Of a DNA stretch of 64,000 nt, positions 23,192 to 31,479 are shown one piece after another (position 1 is the stretch's first letter; each line of letters begins with the position of its first letter). The position numbers and the translations under genes were made by a program. Source of the DNA: Agromyces albus (GTDB taxonomy: Bacteria > Actinomycetota > Actinomycetes > Actinomycetales > Microbacteriaceae); assembly GCF_030815405.1 (NCBI RefSeq), contig NZ_JAUSWX010000001.1, forward strand, positions 434,001 to 498,000. Direction: 5' to 3'. The notes beneath the pieces were generated by a model. That model was given only the letters and a program-made list of their open reading frames with translations, was not told the origin of the DNA and ran no database searches.

Positions 23192-24487
23192 ATGAGCAAA
23201 GAGGCTCACGACCGGCGGCGGACCTTTCGGGTGCTTGGAGCGTCGGTCGCAGCGGTGGCACTGTTCGCGACTGCAGGATGCAGCGCGAGCAGCGACAGCG
23301 GATCGGCCGACGGCGACGTCGTGCTCGAATTCGCGCAATGGTGGGAGCCGGAACTACCCGACGGCGCCTTCCGTGAACTGATGGACGAGTTCGAGAAGGA
23401 GAACCCGGGCATCACGGTCGAATTGCTCAGCGGGCCGTACGCCTCCACGAAGGAACAGCTCTTCGCCGGCGCCGCAGCCGGCACCATGTCCGACGTCGTC
23501 GGCCTCGACGGTGCGTGGGTGAGCGATTTCGCCAACCAGGGCGCGATCGCTGACCTGACCGAGCTCATGGCCGAGAGCGACTACGACGACAGCGAACTCG
23601 CCAGTCAGATCAAGATCGACGGCGCGACCTACATGATCCCGGTCGTCAACTTCGTCTACCCGATGTTCACGAATGACGACCTGCTCGCCCAGGCGGGTGT
23701 GGCCGCAGCGCCCACCAACCGCACTGAGTTCGCGGCCGCCGCGAACGCCGTCGCCGGGCTCGGCGAAGACACGAGCGGCTGGATCCTGCCGCTCTCGCTC
23801 GAGGCGCCGAACGGCATCCAGAACGACGTCATGTCGTGGGTCTGGGCCTCGGGCGGCAGCATGCTCGACGAGGACGGCCAGCCCGATGTCACGAACGGCG
23901 ACGTCACGAGCGCGGTCGAGTACGTCAAGGGCCTGTGGGACGACGGTGCGATCGCGCCCGGCGCCTTCACGATGAAGGAGCAGGACAAGGTCGAGGAGTT
24001 CACCAACGGCCGAGTCGGCATGATGATCGACTCGCTCGCGCACATCAACCTGATCCGCGAGTCCAATCCCGACCTGAACTTCAGCATCTCGGCGCTGCCT
24101 GCAGATGACGGGTTCGACGGCGAGCGGGGCATCCCCTACGCCTCATGGGGCATCGGCGTGGCCGACAGCTCGGAGCACAAGGCCGAGGCGTTCAAGCTCG
24201 TGGAGTTCCTCATGAGCGAGGAGACGAACTCGAAGCTGTCGTCGATCGCGAACGCGTTCCCCGGCAACACCGAGTCGGTGCCCGATTTCGTCACCGAAGA
24301 CGAGCTCTTCGCGACGGCGTTCGAGATCTACCAGAACGGATACCCCGCCAACGAGTTCACCGGGCTTCCGGTGGCGGAGCAGCTCATGCGGCTCTTCGAC
24401 GAGCAGTTCCAGGTGCTCCTGGACGGCGGCCAATCGGTCGACGAGACGCTCGAGAAGACCCAAGAAGCATGGCTCGCCGAGTTCTGA
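23192..24487 (+). CDS. Extracellular sugar-binding lipoprotein
   Basis: This 431-residue protein has a basic N-terminus, a hydrophobic segment and the lipobox ATAGC (about residue 31), then a family 1 solute-binding domain (EFAQWWEPELPDGAFRELM, FEKENPGITVELLSGPYAS, VKGLWDDGAIAPGAFTMKEQ). It captures a sugar for the two permeases that follow. ATG 23192 has GGAG 4 nt upstream; the frame is open further up but without an SD. A strong stem-loop after the stop could set its mRNA level above that of the permeases. Confidence 0.88.
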   Translation: MSKEAHDRRRTFRVLGASVAAVALFATAGCSASSDSGSADGDVVLEFAQWWEPELPDGAFRELMDEFEKENPGITVELLSGPYASTKEQLFAGAAAGTMSDVVGLDGAWVSDFANQGAIADLTELMAESDYDDSELASQIKIDGATYMIPVVNFVYPMFTNDDLLAQAGVAAAPTNRTEFAAAANAVAGLGEDTSGWILPLSLEAPNGIQNDVMSWVWASGGSMLDEDGQPDVTNGDVTSAVEYVKGLWDDGAIAPGAFTMKEQDKVEEFTNGRVGMMIDSLAHINLIRESNPDLNFSISALPADDGFDGERGIPYASWGIGVADSSEHKAEAFKLVEFLMSEETNSKLSSIANAFPGNTESVPDFVTEDELFATAFEIYQNGYPANEFTGLPVAEQLMRLFDEQFQVLLDGGQSVDETLEKTQEAWLAEF

Positions 24488-24505
24488 CCCGTGCTCAGCA
24501 CGACG

Positions 24506-24534
24506 CCGCGCCACGGTCAGGCACCGTGGCGCGG
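24506..24534 (+). terminator. 12-bp perfect stem-loop after the second binding-protein gene
   Basis: CCGCGCCACGGT (24506-24517) pairs with ACCGTGGCGCGG (24523-24534) around a 5-nt loop. It sits inside the operon, as the 17808 hairpin does in the other transport operon. Confidence 0.6.
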
Positions 24535-24557
24535 TCTCCCCGCAGGAGGCCGACCCG

Positions 24558-25505
24558 ATGATCACCACCCCCACCACACTCACCGAGAGCGCGGAACCAT
24601 CTGCGCCACCACCGACACGCACCCCGACGCAGGGGCCGGCTCGACGACGCCGTCTCGGCCACCCCGGCGAGCCCTACGCCTTCATCGCCCCCACGGCGGT
24701 GCTCATGCTCGTGCTGATGATCGTGCCCATCGTGCTCGTCATCGGCTACTCGTTCATGGACAACGTCATCACGAAGAAGAACCCCGAGTTCGTGGGCGTC
24801 GAGAACTTCGTGGAGGTGCTGACCGACGGGGTCTTCGCGACGGCGCTCGGCAACACGCTGTTCTTCACGATCGTGAGCGTGGTCGCGCACCTGCTGCTCG
24901 GCCTCGGTTTCTCGATGCTGCTGAACAGCCCGCTCATCAGCCGCGCGAGCCGGGCGGTGTTCCGGGTGATCTACATCCTGCCGTGGCTGTTCACCGCGGC
25001 GGTGATCGCCGTGCTGTGGCGGATGCTGCTGAATCCCAACGGCGTCGTCAACTACCTGCTCTCCAGCGATGTCGAGTGGCTCTCGTCACCGTCGCTCGCC
25101 CTCGGCGCCGTGACGTTCATCAACATCTGGGCCGGCTACCCGTTCTTCATGATCAGCCTGCTCGCCGGCTTGCAGGGCATCCCGGCCGACCTGTATGAGG
25201 CCGCGACGGTCGACGGCGCGAACGGCTGGCAGCGCTTCCGCAACGTCACGCTGCCGCAGTTGCGCCCGATCATCATCAGCATGACGCTGCTCGATCTCAT
25301 CTGGACCTCGCAGCAGTTCGCGCTCATCTGGATGACGACCGGCGGCGGGCCCATCCACGTCACCGAGATGCTGAGCACGTTCACGTACAAGCTCGCGTTC
25401 AGCCGCTACGAGTTCGCGCTCGCCTCGACGAGCGCCGTCATCATCCTGCTGCTCTCGATGGTGCTCGCCTTCTTCTACGTACGACACCAGCGGGCGAGGG
25501 ACTGA
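24558..25505 (+). CDS. ABC sugar permease, MalF/UgpA type
   Basis: This 315-residue membrane protein has six helices and the EAA loop DLYEAATVDGANGWQRFRNV (about residues 213-232), as in CUT1-family sugar importers. The first 40 residues are a charged Thr/Pro/Arg-rich cytosolic tail. ATG 24558 is preceded by GGAGG. It forms the channel with the next gene's product; the ATPase is not encoded locally. Confidence 0.88.
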   Translation: MITTPTTLTESAEPSAPPPTRTPTQGPARRRRLGHPGEPYAFIAPTAVLMLVLMIVPIVLVIGYSFMDNVITKKNPEFVGVENFVEVLTDGVFATALGNTLFFTIVSVVAHLLLGLGFSMLLNSPLISRASRAVFRVIYILPWLFTAAVIAVLWRMLLNPNGVVNYLLSSDVEWLSSPSLALGAVTFINIWAGYPFFMISLLAGLQGIPADLYEAATVDGANGWQRFRNVTLPQLRPIIISMTLLDLIWTSQQFALIWMTTGGGPIHVTEMLSTFTYKLAFSRYEFALASTSAVIILLLSMVLAFFYVRHQRARD

Positions 25506-25508
25506 GCC

Positions 25509-26393
25509 ATGACCACCAGCACCAGCACCAGCACCAGCTCCATCACCACTGCCGGCTCACGCGCGCGGCAACGCATGACCATGAAGGTCCTCGTGCTCCT
25601 CGGCCTGCTCGCCGGGGCGGCCTTCGCGGGCTTTCCCGTGCTCTGGATGCTCGCGAGTTCGTTCAAGTCGAACACCGAGATCTTCGAATACCCGCCGCGC
25701 CTCGTCACCGAGAGCTTCTCGTTCGACGCCTACGTGACGATCCTCACCGATCCCGAGAAGGTGCGCTTCTTCGTCAACAGCTACGTCGTCTCGCTCTCGG
25801 TCACGGCACTCACGCTCGTGGTCGCGATCCTCGCGGCCTATGCGTTCAGCCGCTTCGAGTTCCGATTCAAGCGCCCGCTCAACATGATCATCGTGAGCGT
25901 GCAGGCCGTGCCGCCGATCACCCTGCTCATCCCGTACTTCGGGCTCATGGTGACGCTCGGGCTCTACAACACCTACCCGGGCCTGATCCTCACCTACATG
26001 GTGTTCACGCTGCCCTACGCGATCATCATGATGACCGGCTACTTCAACACCCTGCCACGCGAGCTCGACGAGGCCGTGCGCGTCGACGGCGCCGGTTCGA
26101 TGACGGCGCTCTGGCGCATCCTCGTGCCGATCTCGGTGCCGGGCATCGTGTCGGTCGGCGTGTACACGTTCATGATCGCGTGGAACGAGTACCTCTTCGC
26201 GCTCACCCTCACGAAGACGCAGGACATGCGCACCGTGCCCATCGGCATCCAGCTGCTCATGGGACAGCACTCCTATGAGTGGAACGAAATGATGGCGATG
26301 AGCATCCTCGGTTCGGTTCCGGTGCTGATCCTCTTCCTCTTCTTCCAGCGCTACTTCATCGGCGGGCTGACCTCCGGGTCGGTCAAGAGCTGA
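25509..26393 (+). CDS. ABC sugar permease, MalG/UgpE type
   Basis: This 294-residue protein is the second CUT1 permease, with the EAA loop ELDEAVRVDGAGSMTALWRI and FQRYFIGGLTSGSVK at the C-terminus. The N-terminus is a Thr-Ser repeat (TTSTSTSTSS) encoded by ACC-AGC alternation, an unusual low-complexity start. It begins 3 nt after the previous stop codon. The 51-nt gap to the aldolase gene carries an SD but no evident promoter, so transport and catabolic genes are probably one transcript. Confidence 0.88.
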   Translation: MTTSTSTSTSSITTAGSRARQRMTMKVLVLLGLLAGAAFAGFPVLWMLASSFKSNTEIFEYPPRLVTESFSFDAYVTILTDPEKVRFFVNSYVVSLSVTALTLVVAILAAYAFSRFEFRFKRPLNMIIVSVQAVPPITLLIPYFGLMVTLGLYNTYPGLILTYMVFTLPYAIIMMTGYFNTLPRELDEAVRVDGAGSMTALWRILVPISVPGIVSVGVYTFMIAWNEYLFALTLTKTQDMRTVPIGIQLLMGQHSYEWNEMMAMSILGSVPVLILFLFFQRYFIGGLTSGSVKS

Positions 26394-26444
26394 CGCCCGC
26401 CGACGACCAGACGACCACACCACCGAAAACAAGGAGACCCAGCA

Positions 26445-27305
26445 GTGCTCATCAATGGCAACGACCTTCTCACCGTGGCGAATGAGAACGACTTCGCGGT
26501 GCCCGCCTTCAACATCAGCGACTACGCGATGTTCAACGGCGTCATCGACATCAGCGAGGAGAAGAACGCGCCGCTCATCGTCGCGATCCACCCCGACGAA
26601 GTGAGCCACCTCGGGGTCGACCTCATCCAGGCCATTCGCGCGCGAGCCCATCGCGCCTCAGTGCCCGTCGTCATCCACTGGGACCACGGCGGCAGCTTCG
26701 AGCAGATGCTCACCGCCATCCAGAGCGGCTTCACGTCGGTCATGATCGACAAGTCCATGTCGCCGTTCGACGAGAACGTGGCGATGACGAAGCGGGTGGT
26801 CGACGCGGCGCACGCCGTGGGCCTCTCGGTCGAGGGCGAGCTCGGCACGATCGGCAAGACCGACGACGAGGCCGAAGACGGCACCGACAACATCATCTAC
26901 ACGGTTCCGGATGACGCGGTGCGGTTCGTCGAGCAGACGGGCGTCGACAGTCTCGCCATCGCGATCGGCACCTCGCACGGCATCTACCCCGCGAGCATGA
27001 AGCCCGCGCTCAAGCTCGACCTGCTGCGCGAGATCAAGGCAGCCGTCGGGATTCCACTCGTGCTGCACGGCGGCTCGAACAACCCCGACGACGAGATCGG
27101 GCGATCGGTGAAGCTCGGCATCAACAAGATCAACATCTCGAGCGACATCAAGGTGGCCTATCACGACAAGATGCGGGAGGTGCTCGCCGACACGGCGCTG
27201 CGCGAGCCCAACTCGATCCAGCCGCCGTGCATCGCGGCGATGCAGGTCGTCGCCGCGCAGAAGATCGACCTGTTCGACGCGGCGGGCAAGGCTGCGCTGT
27301 ACTAG
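26445..27305 (+). CDS. Class II fructose-/tagatose-bisphosphate aldolase family protein
   Basis: This 286-residue protein is a zinc-dependent class II aldolase. Motifs are VPAFNISDY, the zinc/catalytic segment VVIHWDHG (tryptophan replaces the usual leucine or methionine), VEGELGTIG, IGTSHGIYP, LVLHGGS and INKINISSD. The reaction would split a ketose bisphosphate to dihydroxyacetone phosphate and an aldehyde. GTG 26445 has AAGGAG upstream. With the kinase and isomerase genes downstream it gives the last step of an imported sugar's breakdown. Fructose versus tagatose or another ketose cannot be decided. Confidence 0.85.
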   Translation: MLINGNDLLTVANENDFAVPAFNISDYAMFNGVIDISEEKNAPLIVAIHPDEVSHLGVDLIQAIRARAHRASVPVVIHWDHGGSFEQMLTAIQSGFTSVMIDKSMSPFDENVAMTKRVVDAAHAVGLSVEGELGTIGKTDDEAEDGTDNIIYTVPDDAVRFVEQTGVDSLAIAIGTSHGIYPASMKPALKLDLLREIKAAVGIPLVLHGGSNNPDDEIGRSVKLGINKINISSDIKVAYHDKMREVLADTALREPNSIQPPCIAAMQVVAAQKIDLFDAAGKAALY

Positions 27306-27363
27306 GAGCGACGCTGCGCTGCATCAGGAGCAACGAGGCGACGACGCAACCGAGCGGAGGGCG

Positions 27364-28560
27364 ATGAACGAGCGAGTACTGGGGCTCGGCGGCACCGTCG
27401 ACTACGAGATCGCGTGGAACGGCGCGGTGATCGAAGAGCTCGTCGGTCTCTACGGAATCGGTGCCGCCGAGCTCGATGCCGGCATCCCGGTGGTCGACGA
27501 GCGGAGCCTCGTCGTGACGTTGCTCGCGTTCCTGCGCGACGGTGTCGGGGGAGAGCGATTCGTCGCCTCCTCCGACATCGTCGAGGCGTTCGCCGCTCGC
27601 TTCGAGACGCGCATCACCCTCGGCGGCACGCCGGTGCGTGCGGCGATCGCGATGCACAGCCTCGGCATGTCGAGCCTCGTGCACCTCGTGAGCATCGACG
27701 ACCACGTGCGCGCGCTGCTGCCCGAGGGCATCGAGTACGTGTGCAGTGCGACCGCCGATTCCACCGATCCGCACCTCATCGTGCAGTACGCGGCGGGGGC
27801 CGGGGTGCGTCGCGGCGAGCTCGACCTCGTGGCGCCGCATCCGAACCGCATCATCTACACGAACGACCCGCCCAATCGCGAGCTCGTGCTGAGCGACGCG
27901 CTCGCCACGACGCTCGCCGACGCCCGCGTGTTCCTCGTCTCGGGTTTCAACACGATTCAGGATGCCGCGGTGCTCGACGCGCGCGTCGAGCAGATCCGCC
28001 GCCACCTCGCCGAGCTGCCGGCCGAGGCCGTGGCGATCTACGAGGACGCCGGCTACCACGAGCCCGCGTTCAGCCACGTTGTGCGCGACGCCCTCGTCGA
28101 CGCCGTCGACGTGTACAGCCTCAATGAAGATGAGCTCTTCGCCTACCTCGGGCGCACCGTCGACCTGCTCGATGCATCGGCGGTCGAGGCCGCGCTCGCC
28201 GAGGCATCCGCCCTCATTCCCGGCACGTGCCTCGTGATCCACACGAAGTACTGGTCGCTCGCCCTCGGCGAGACCGCCGCCGACTACGCCGATGCCCTGC
28301 GCGGGGGCATCGTGATGGCGAGCACTCGCTACCTCATCGGCGACGGGCACACCGCCGCCGACTACGCTCGCACCGCCGAGCTGCCCGAGAAGCCCGAGGG
28401 CGCAGCGGTCGCGGCCGAGCTCGAGGCACGCTTCGGTGGCCGCCTCGTCTGCCGCGCGGCGCTCGTGCTCGAGACCGACCGGCCCTCGACGATCGGGCTC
28501 GGCGACACCTTCATCGGCGGCTTCATTGCCGCCCTCACGCCGAGCCGGGTTCGCGCATGA
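27364..28560 (+). CDS. Putative ADP-dependent sugar kinase (glucokinase/phosphofructokinase family)
   Basis: This 398-residue protein resembles the ADP-dependent glucokinase/phosphofructokinase family of the ribokinase superfamily. Support comes from the sugar-site segment ITLGGTPVRAAIAMHSLG (about residues 84-101), ARVFLVSGFNTIQDAAVLD, SLNEDELFAYLG (about 250), and the catalytic anion-hole motif IGLGDTFIGGF near the C-terminus. The family is best known from archaea and animals. Between an aldolase and an isomerase it could phosphorylate a ketose phosphate to the bisphosphate. ADP rather than ATP use is a family inference. Confidence 0.7.
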   Translation: MNERVLGLGGTVDYEIAWNGAVIEELVGLYGIGAAELDAGIPVVDERSLVVTLLAFLRDGVGGERFVASSDIVEAFAARFETRITLGGTPVRAAIAMHSLGMSSLVHLVSIDDHVRALLPEGIEYVCSATADSTDPHLIVQYAAGAGVRRGELDLVAPHPNRIIYTNDPPNRELVLSDALATTLADARVFLVSGFNTIQDAAVLDARVEQIRRHLAELPAEAVAIYEDAGYHEPAFSHVVRDALVDAVDVYSLNEDELFAYLGRTVDLLDASAVEAALAEASALIPGTCLVIHTKYWSLALGETAADYADALRGGIVMASTRYLIGDGHTAADYARTAELPEKPEGAAVAAELEARFGGRLVCRAALVLETDRPSTIGLGDTFIGGFIAALTPSRVRA

Positions 28561-29558
28561 GCGTGATCGCCCTGCCCTCGAATCGACCGCCCGAGCGCTT
28601 CTACCGCGGCGGTCGGCGCATCACCGACTTCCGCGGCGATCCGCCCGCTGGCGATCACGAGCCCGAAGACTGGGTCGCGTCGGTCACGACGCTCGCGGGG
28701 GAGTCGAGCCTCGGTCTCAGCACGCTGCCCGACGGGCGCCTGCTCGCCGACGCGATCGCCGCCGATCCGGTCGAGTGGCTCGGCGACGCGCACCTCTCTC
28801 GTTGGGGCGCCGACCCGATGCTGCTCGTGAAGCTGCTCGACGCCGGCCAGCGGCTGCCCGTGCACGCCCACCCGCCGCGCGACTTCGCTCACCACCACCT
28901 CGGCCGCGCACACGGCAAGGCCGAGGCGTGGTACATCCTGCGGGGTGGCGAGGTGCACTTGGGCTTCGTGCGCGATGTGGGCGGGATCGAGCTCTTCGGG
29001 CTCGTGGAGCAGCGCGATGCCGACCGGATGCTCGGCCTCTTGCATCGCGTCACCGTCGCTCCGGGCGACGTCGTCTACGTGCCGCCGGGCGTGCTGCACG
29101 CCATCGGCGAGGGCGTGCTGCTCGTCGAGCTGCAGGAGCCCGAGGACCTCTCGATCCTCGTGGAGTGGGAGGGCTTCGATCTCGACGGCGCGCGCGAGGG
29201 GCATCTCGGGCTCGGGTTCCCGGTCGCCCTGCAGGCGGTCGAGCGGCGCGGTCGTACTCCCGAGGAGATCGCCCGGCTCGTGCGCCAGGCGGGTGTGGGG
29301 GAGTCGGTGCTGCCAGCCGAAGCCGACCCGTTCTTCCGGCTGGAGCGTGTGGTCGTCGACGGCGACGCGGAGCTCGAGCGAGGCTTCGCGGTGCTCGTCG
29401 TGACCGACCGCTCGCTCACGATGGAAACTGTGGACGGCGGGCTCCCGCTGCCGCGCGGCACGACGGCGCTCGCGCCACACGCGGCGGGGCGGCTTCGCAT
29501 CTCGGGCCGCGGCGAGCTGCTCGCCTGCCGCCCGCCGCGCCCCCCGGTGGTCGAGTAG
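28557..29558 (+). CDS. manA: Class I mannose-6-phosphate isomerase-like protein
   Basis: This 333-residue cupin-type isomerase has the zinc-ligand segment LPVHAHPPRDFAHHHLGRAHGK (about residues 100-121), KAEAWYILRGG and GDVVYVPPGVLHAIGEGVLLVELQ, matching class I phosphomannose isomerases. It should interconvert an aldose-6-phosphate and a ketose-6-phosphate, feeding the kinase and aldolase upstream. ATG 28557 overlaps the kinase stop. The final residues PPVVE and the TAG are encoded by a REP-like repeat. Confidence 0.82.
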   Translation: MSVIALPSNRPPERFYRGGRRITDFRGDPPAGDHEPEDWVASVTTLAGESSLGLSTLPDGRLLADAIAADPVEWLGDAHLSRWGADPMLLVKLLDAGQRLPVHAHPPRDFAHHHLGRAHGKAEAWYILRGGEVHLGFVRDVGGIELFGLVEQRDADRMLGLLHRVTVAPGDVVYVPPGVLHAIGEGVLLVELQEPEDLSILVEWEGFDLDGAREGHLGLGFPVALQAVERRGRTPEEIARLVRQAGVGESVLPAEADPFFRLERVVVDGDAELERGFAVLVVTDRSLTMETVDGGLPLPRGTTALAPHAAGRLRISGRGELLACRPPRPPVVE

Positions 29559-29592
29559 GCCGCGAAGCAGCCGTATCGAGGCCACCCACCGG
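29543..29592 (+). repeat. REP-like dispersed repeat, copy 2, at the end of the ManA gene
   Basis: CCCGGTGGTCGAGTAG is followed by a GC stem (GGC...GCC), then GTATCGAGG and CCACCCACCGGG. This is the same order as copy 1 at 22062-22137 read on its minus strand. The ends are complementary, so the unit can fold. It lies between the convergent ManA and thiamine-diphosphate enzyme genes and supplies the ManA stop codon. Confidence 0.6.
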
Positions 29593-29612
29593 GCTGTGGC
29601 CGCTGCCCGTGA

Positions 29613-31265
29613 TCACGAGTTCACGCGAATGATCTCCTGCTGGTAGGGCGCAACGACCGTGCCGGAGATGCGGCAGTCGAGCAGCAGGAAGCGGCGCTCG
29701 GCGACCGGTTCGCGGTTCCACTCGTCGAGGCGATCGAGGTCGGCGAGCGTGCGCACGACGACACCCTCGGCGCCGACCGCAGCCGCCAACCCCGCGAAGT
29801 CGGTCTCGGGGATGCGCATGGGTGCCTCGGCAAGCCCCATGAGCCCATAGAGGTTCACCTCGGCGCTGTACGCGGCGTCGTTCCAGACGACGGCGATGCC
29901 GCGGCCCGCGGCGGTGCGCACGGCGGTCTCGAGGTCGGCGAGTGCCATGAGTCCGCCGCCGTCGCCGGTTGTGAGCACGATCGCGGCATCCGGATCGGCG
30001 GCCGCCGCGCCCGCGACGCTCGGGAAGCCGAGGCCGATCGACTGGAACGCCGTGCCCACCATGATCATCCGGTCGGGGGAGGCGACGGGCCAGTACATGT
30101 TCGCCCAGCCGATGAAGTGCCCGCCGTCGGAAACGACGACGCGATCTGCGGGGAGCAGCTCAGCGAGTCGGGCGGCGACGCTGCGCGGGTCGAGGCGTCC
30201 GTCGGCGGCAAGACCGTCGCCGACCGGCCGGGCCGCGAGCGCGGCAACGTCGATCGACTCGCGCCAGCCCGATGGGGCCGAGCCGAGTGCGCGCAGCTCG
30301 GCGACGAGCGCTCGGGCGACGATGGCGGCGTCGCCGCGCACGAAGGCGCCGACATGCGGATGCGTCGCAGCGGGCGCCACATCGACCTGCACGACCCGCG
30401 CGCCGGGCGCGAAGAGCTCGCCGAAGCGCATCGTGAACTGGTTGAGCGAAGCGCCGAACACCACAGCGACGTCGGCCTCGAGCACGAGGTCCATCGCGCG
30501 CTCGGCACCGAAGCCGCCGGTGACGCCGAGGTCGTAGCGACCGTCGGGGAAGACGCCTCGCCCGAGGGCGGTCGACGCGGTGAAGGCGCCCGTGGCTGTG
30601 GCGAGCGCACCGAGGGCTTCGCCGGCGCCGGCGAGCCACGCGCCCCGACCGGCGAGGAGGAAGGGTCGCTTCGCGCCCCCGAGCGCCCGGGCGGCCTCGG
30701 CGACGGCGCGAGTCGCGAACTCGCCCGAGGGCGCCATCGGGCGCGGGAGCCGGAGCTCCGGGGTCACGCCTGGATCGCCCGCCTCAAGCCCGCCGACGTC
30801 GTAGGGGATCGCGAGCACCGCTGGCCTGCGGTAGGCGAGAGCGTGCTCGATCGCGATGACCGTCGTGGCAGCGGCATCCGTTCGGCCGACCGTATAGGTG
30901 CGTGCCCCCACGGCCGACGCGAGCGCGATCTGGTCGACGTCCCATGGGCGCCGTCCCGAGGTGGGCTCGTCGCCGACGACGAGTACGAGCGGCACACGCG
31001 CCTGCGCGGCCTCGGCGAGGGCGGTGAGGGTGTTCGTGAATCCGGCGCCGTAGGTCGCTGTGGCCGCGGCGAGCCGGCCCGAGGCTCGGAAGTACGCGTC
31101 GGCCGCGACGACGCCGCCGACCTCGTGGCGCACGGCCGTGAACTGCGCGCCGGTGTCGCGTTCGAGCGCGTCGAGGAACCAGGCGTTGCCGTTGCCCATG
31201 ACGCCGAAGACCTGGTCGACGTGGGCGGCGAGGGTGCGGGCGACGTGCGAGGAGACGGAGGGCAT
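29613..31265 (-). CDS. Thiamine-diphosphate-dependent enzyme (acetolactate synthase-like)
   Basis: This 550-residue protein has the three-domain layout of acetolactate synthase-like enzymes: an N-terminal pyrimidine-binding domain with the activating glutamate in AVRHEVGGVVAAD, a central domain, and a C-terminal diphosphate-binding domain with TTGDGGGLMALADLET ... VVWNDAAYSAE. Its substrate could be pyruvate or another 2-oxo acid. ATG 31265 was chosen for the family-like N-terminus and GAAAGG 7 nt upstream. It is convergent with the ManA gene and divergent from an oxidoreductase gene, so it is its own unit. It could feed the acetolactate decarboxylase at 59.8 kb, but nothing links them directly. 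Confidence 0.8.
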   Translation of the reverse strand: MPSVSSHVARTLAAHVDQVFGVMGNGNAWFLDALERDTGAQFTAVRHEVGGVVAADAYFRASGRLAAATATYGAGFTNTLTALAEAAQARVPLVLVVGDEPTSGRRPWDVDQIALASAVGARTYTVGRTDAAATTVIAIEHALAYRRPAVLAIPYDVGGLEAGDPGVTPELRLPRPMAPSGEFATRAVAEAARALGGAKRPFLLAGRGAWLAGAGEALGALATATGAFTASTALGRGVFPDGRYDLGVTGGFGAERAMDLVLEADVAVVFGASLNQFTMRFGELFAPGARVVQVDVAPAATHPHVGAFVRGDAAIVARALVAELRALGSAPSGWRESIDVAALAARPVGDGLAADGRLDPRSVAARLAELLPADRVVVSDGGHFIGWANMYWPVASPDRMIMVGTAFQSIGLGFPSVAGAAAADPDAAIVLTTGDGGGLMALADLETAVRTAAGRGIAVVWNDAAYSAEVNLYGLMGLAEAPMRIPETDFAGLAAAVGAEGVVVRTLADLDRLDEWNREPVAERRFLLLDCRISGTVVAPYQQEIIRVNS

Positions 31266-31344
31266 GGCGAAGCCTTTCGAGACGATGACGGATGCTGGGT
31301 TCCGTATGTGTCTCGCGCGAACCGCTCGTGGCGGGGTCGGCTTC

Positions 31345-31395
31345 GTGCCCTTTTTCGGGCACCGGCGCGTGATGTGCCTGGACGGGATGAGTATA
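31345..31395 (-). promoter_or_regulatory. Promoter and leader hairpin of the thiamine-diphosphate enzyme gene
   Basis: The 214-bp divergent gap holds a strong -10 TATACT on the minus strand (31395-31390). It lies upstream of a 6-bp hairpin GTGCCC/GGGCAC (31345-31362) with a TTTTTC loop, in what would be the leader. No riboswitch fold was recognised. Confidence 0.35.
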
Positions 31396-31479
31396 CGACC
31401 TGGAGGCCGCCTTGACCGAGCTGCGCTGCCGGTCGAGCGAGAGCGGAATCGCGAGCGCGCCGGCTCGGTTGCACCCACC

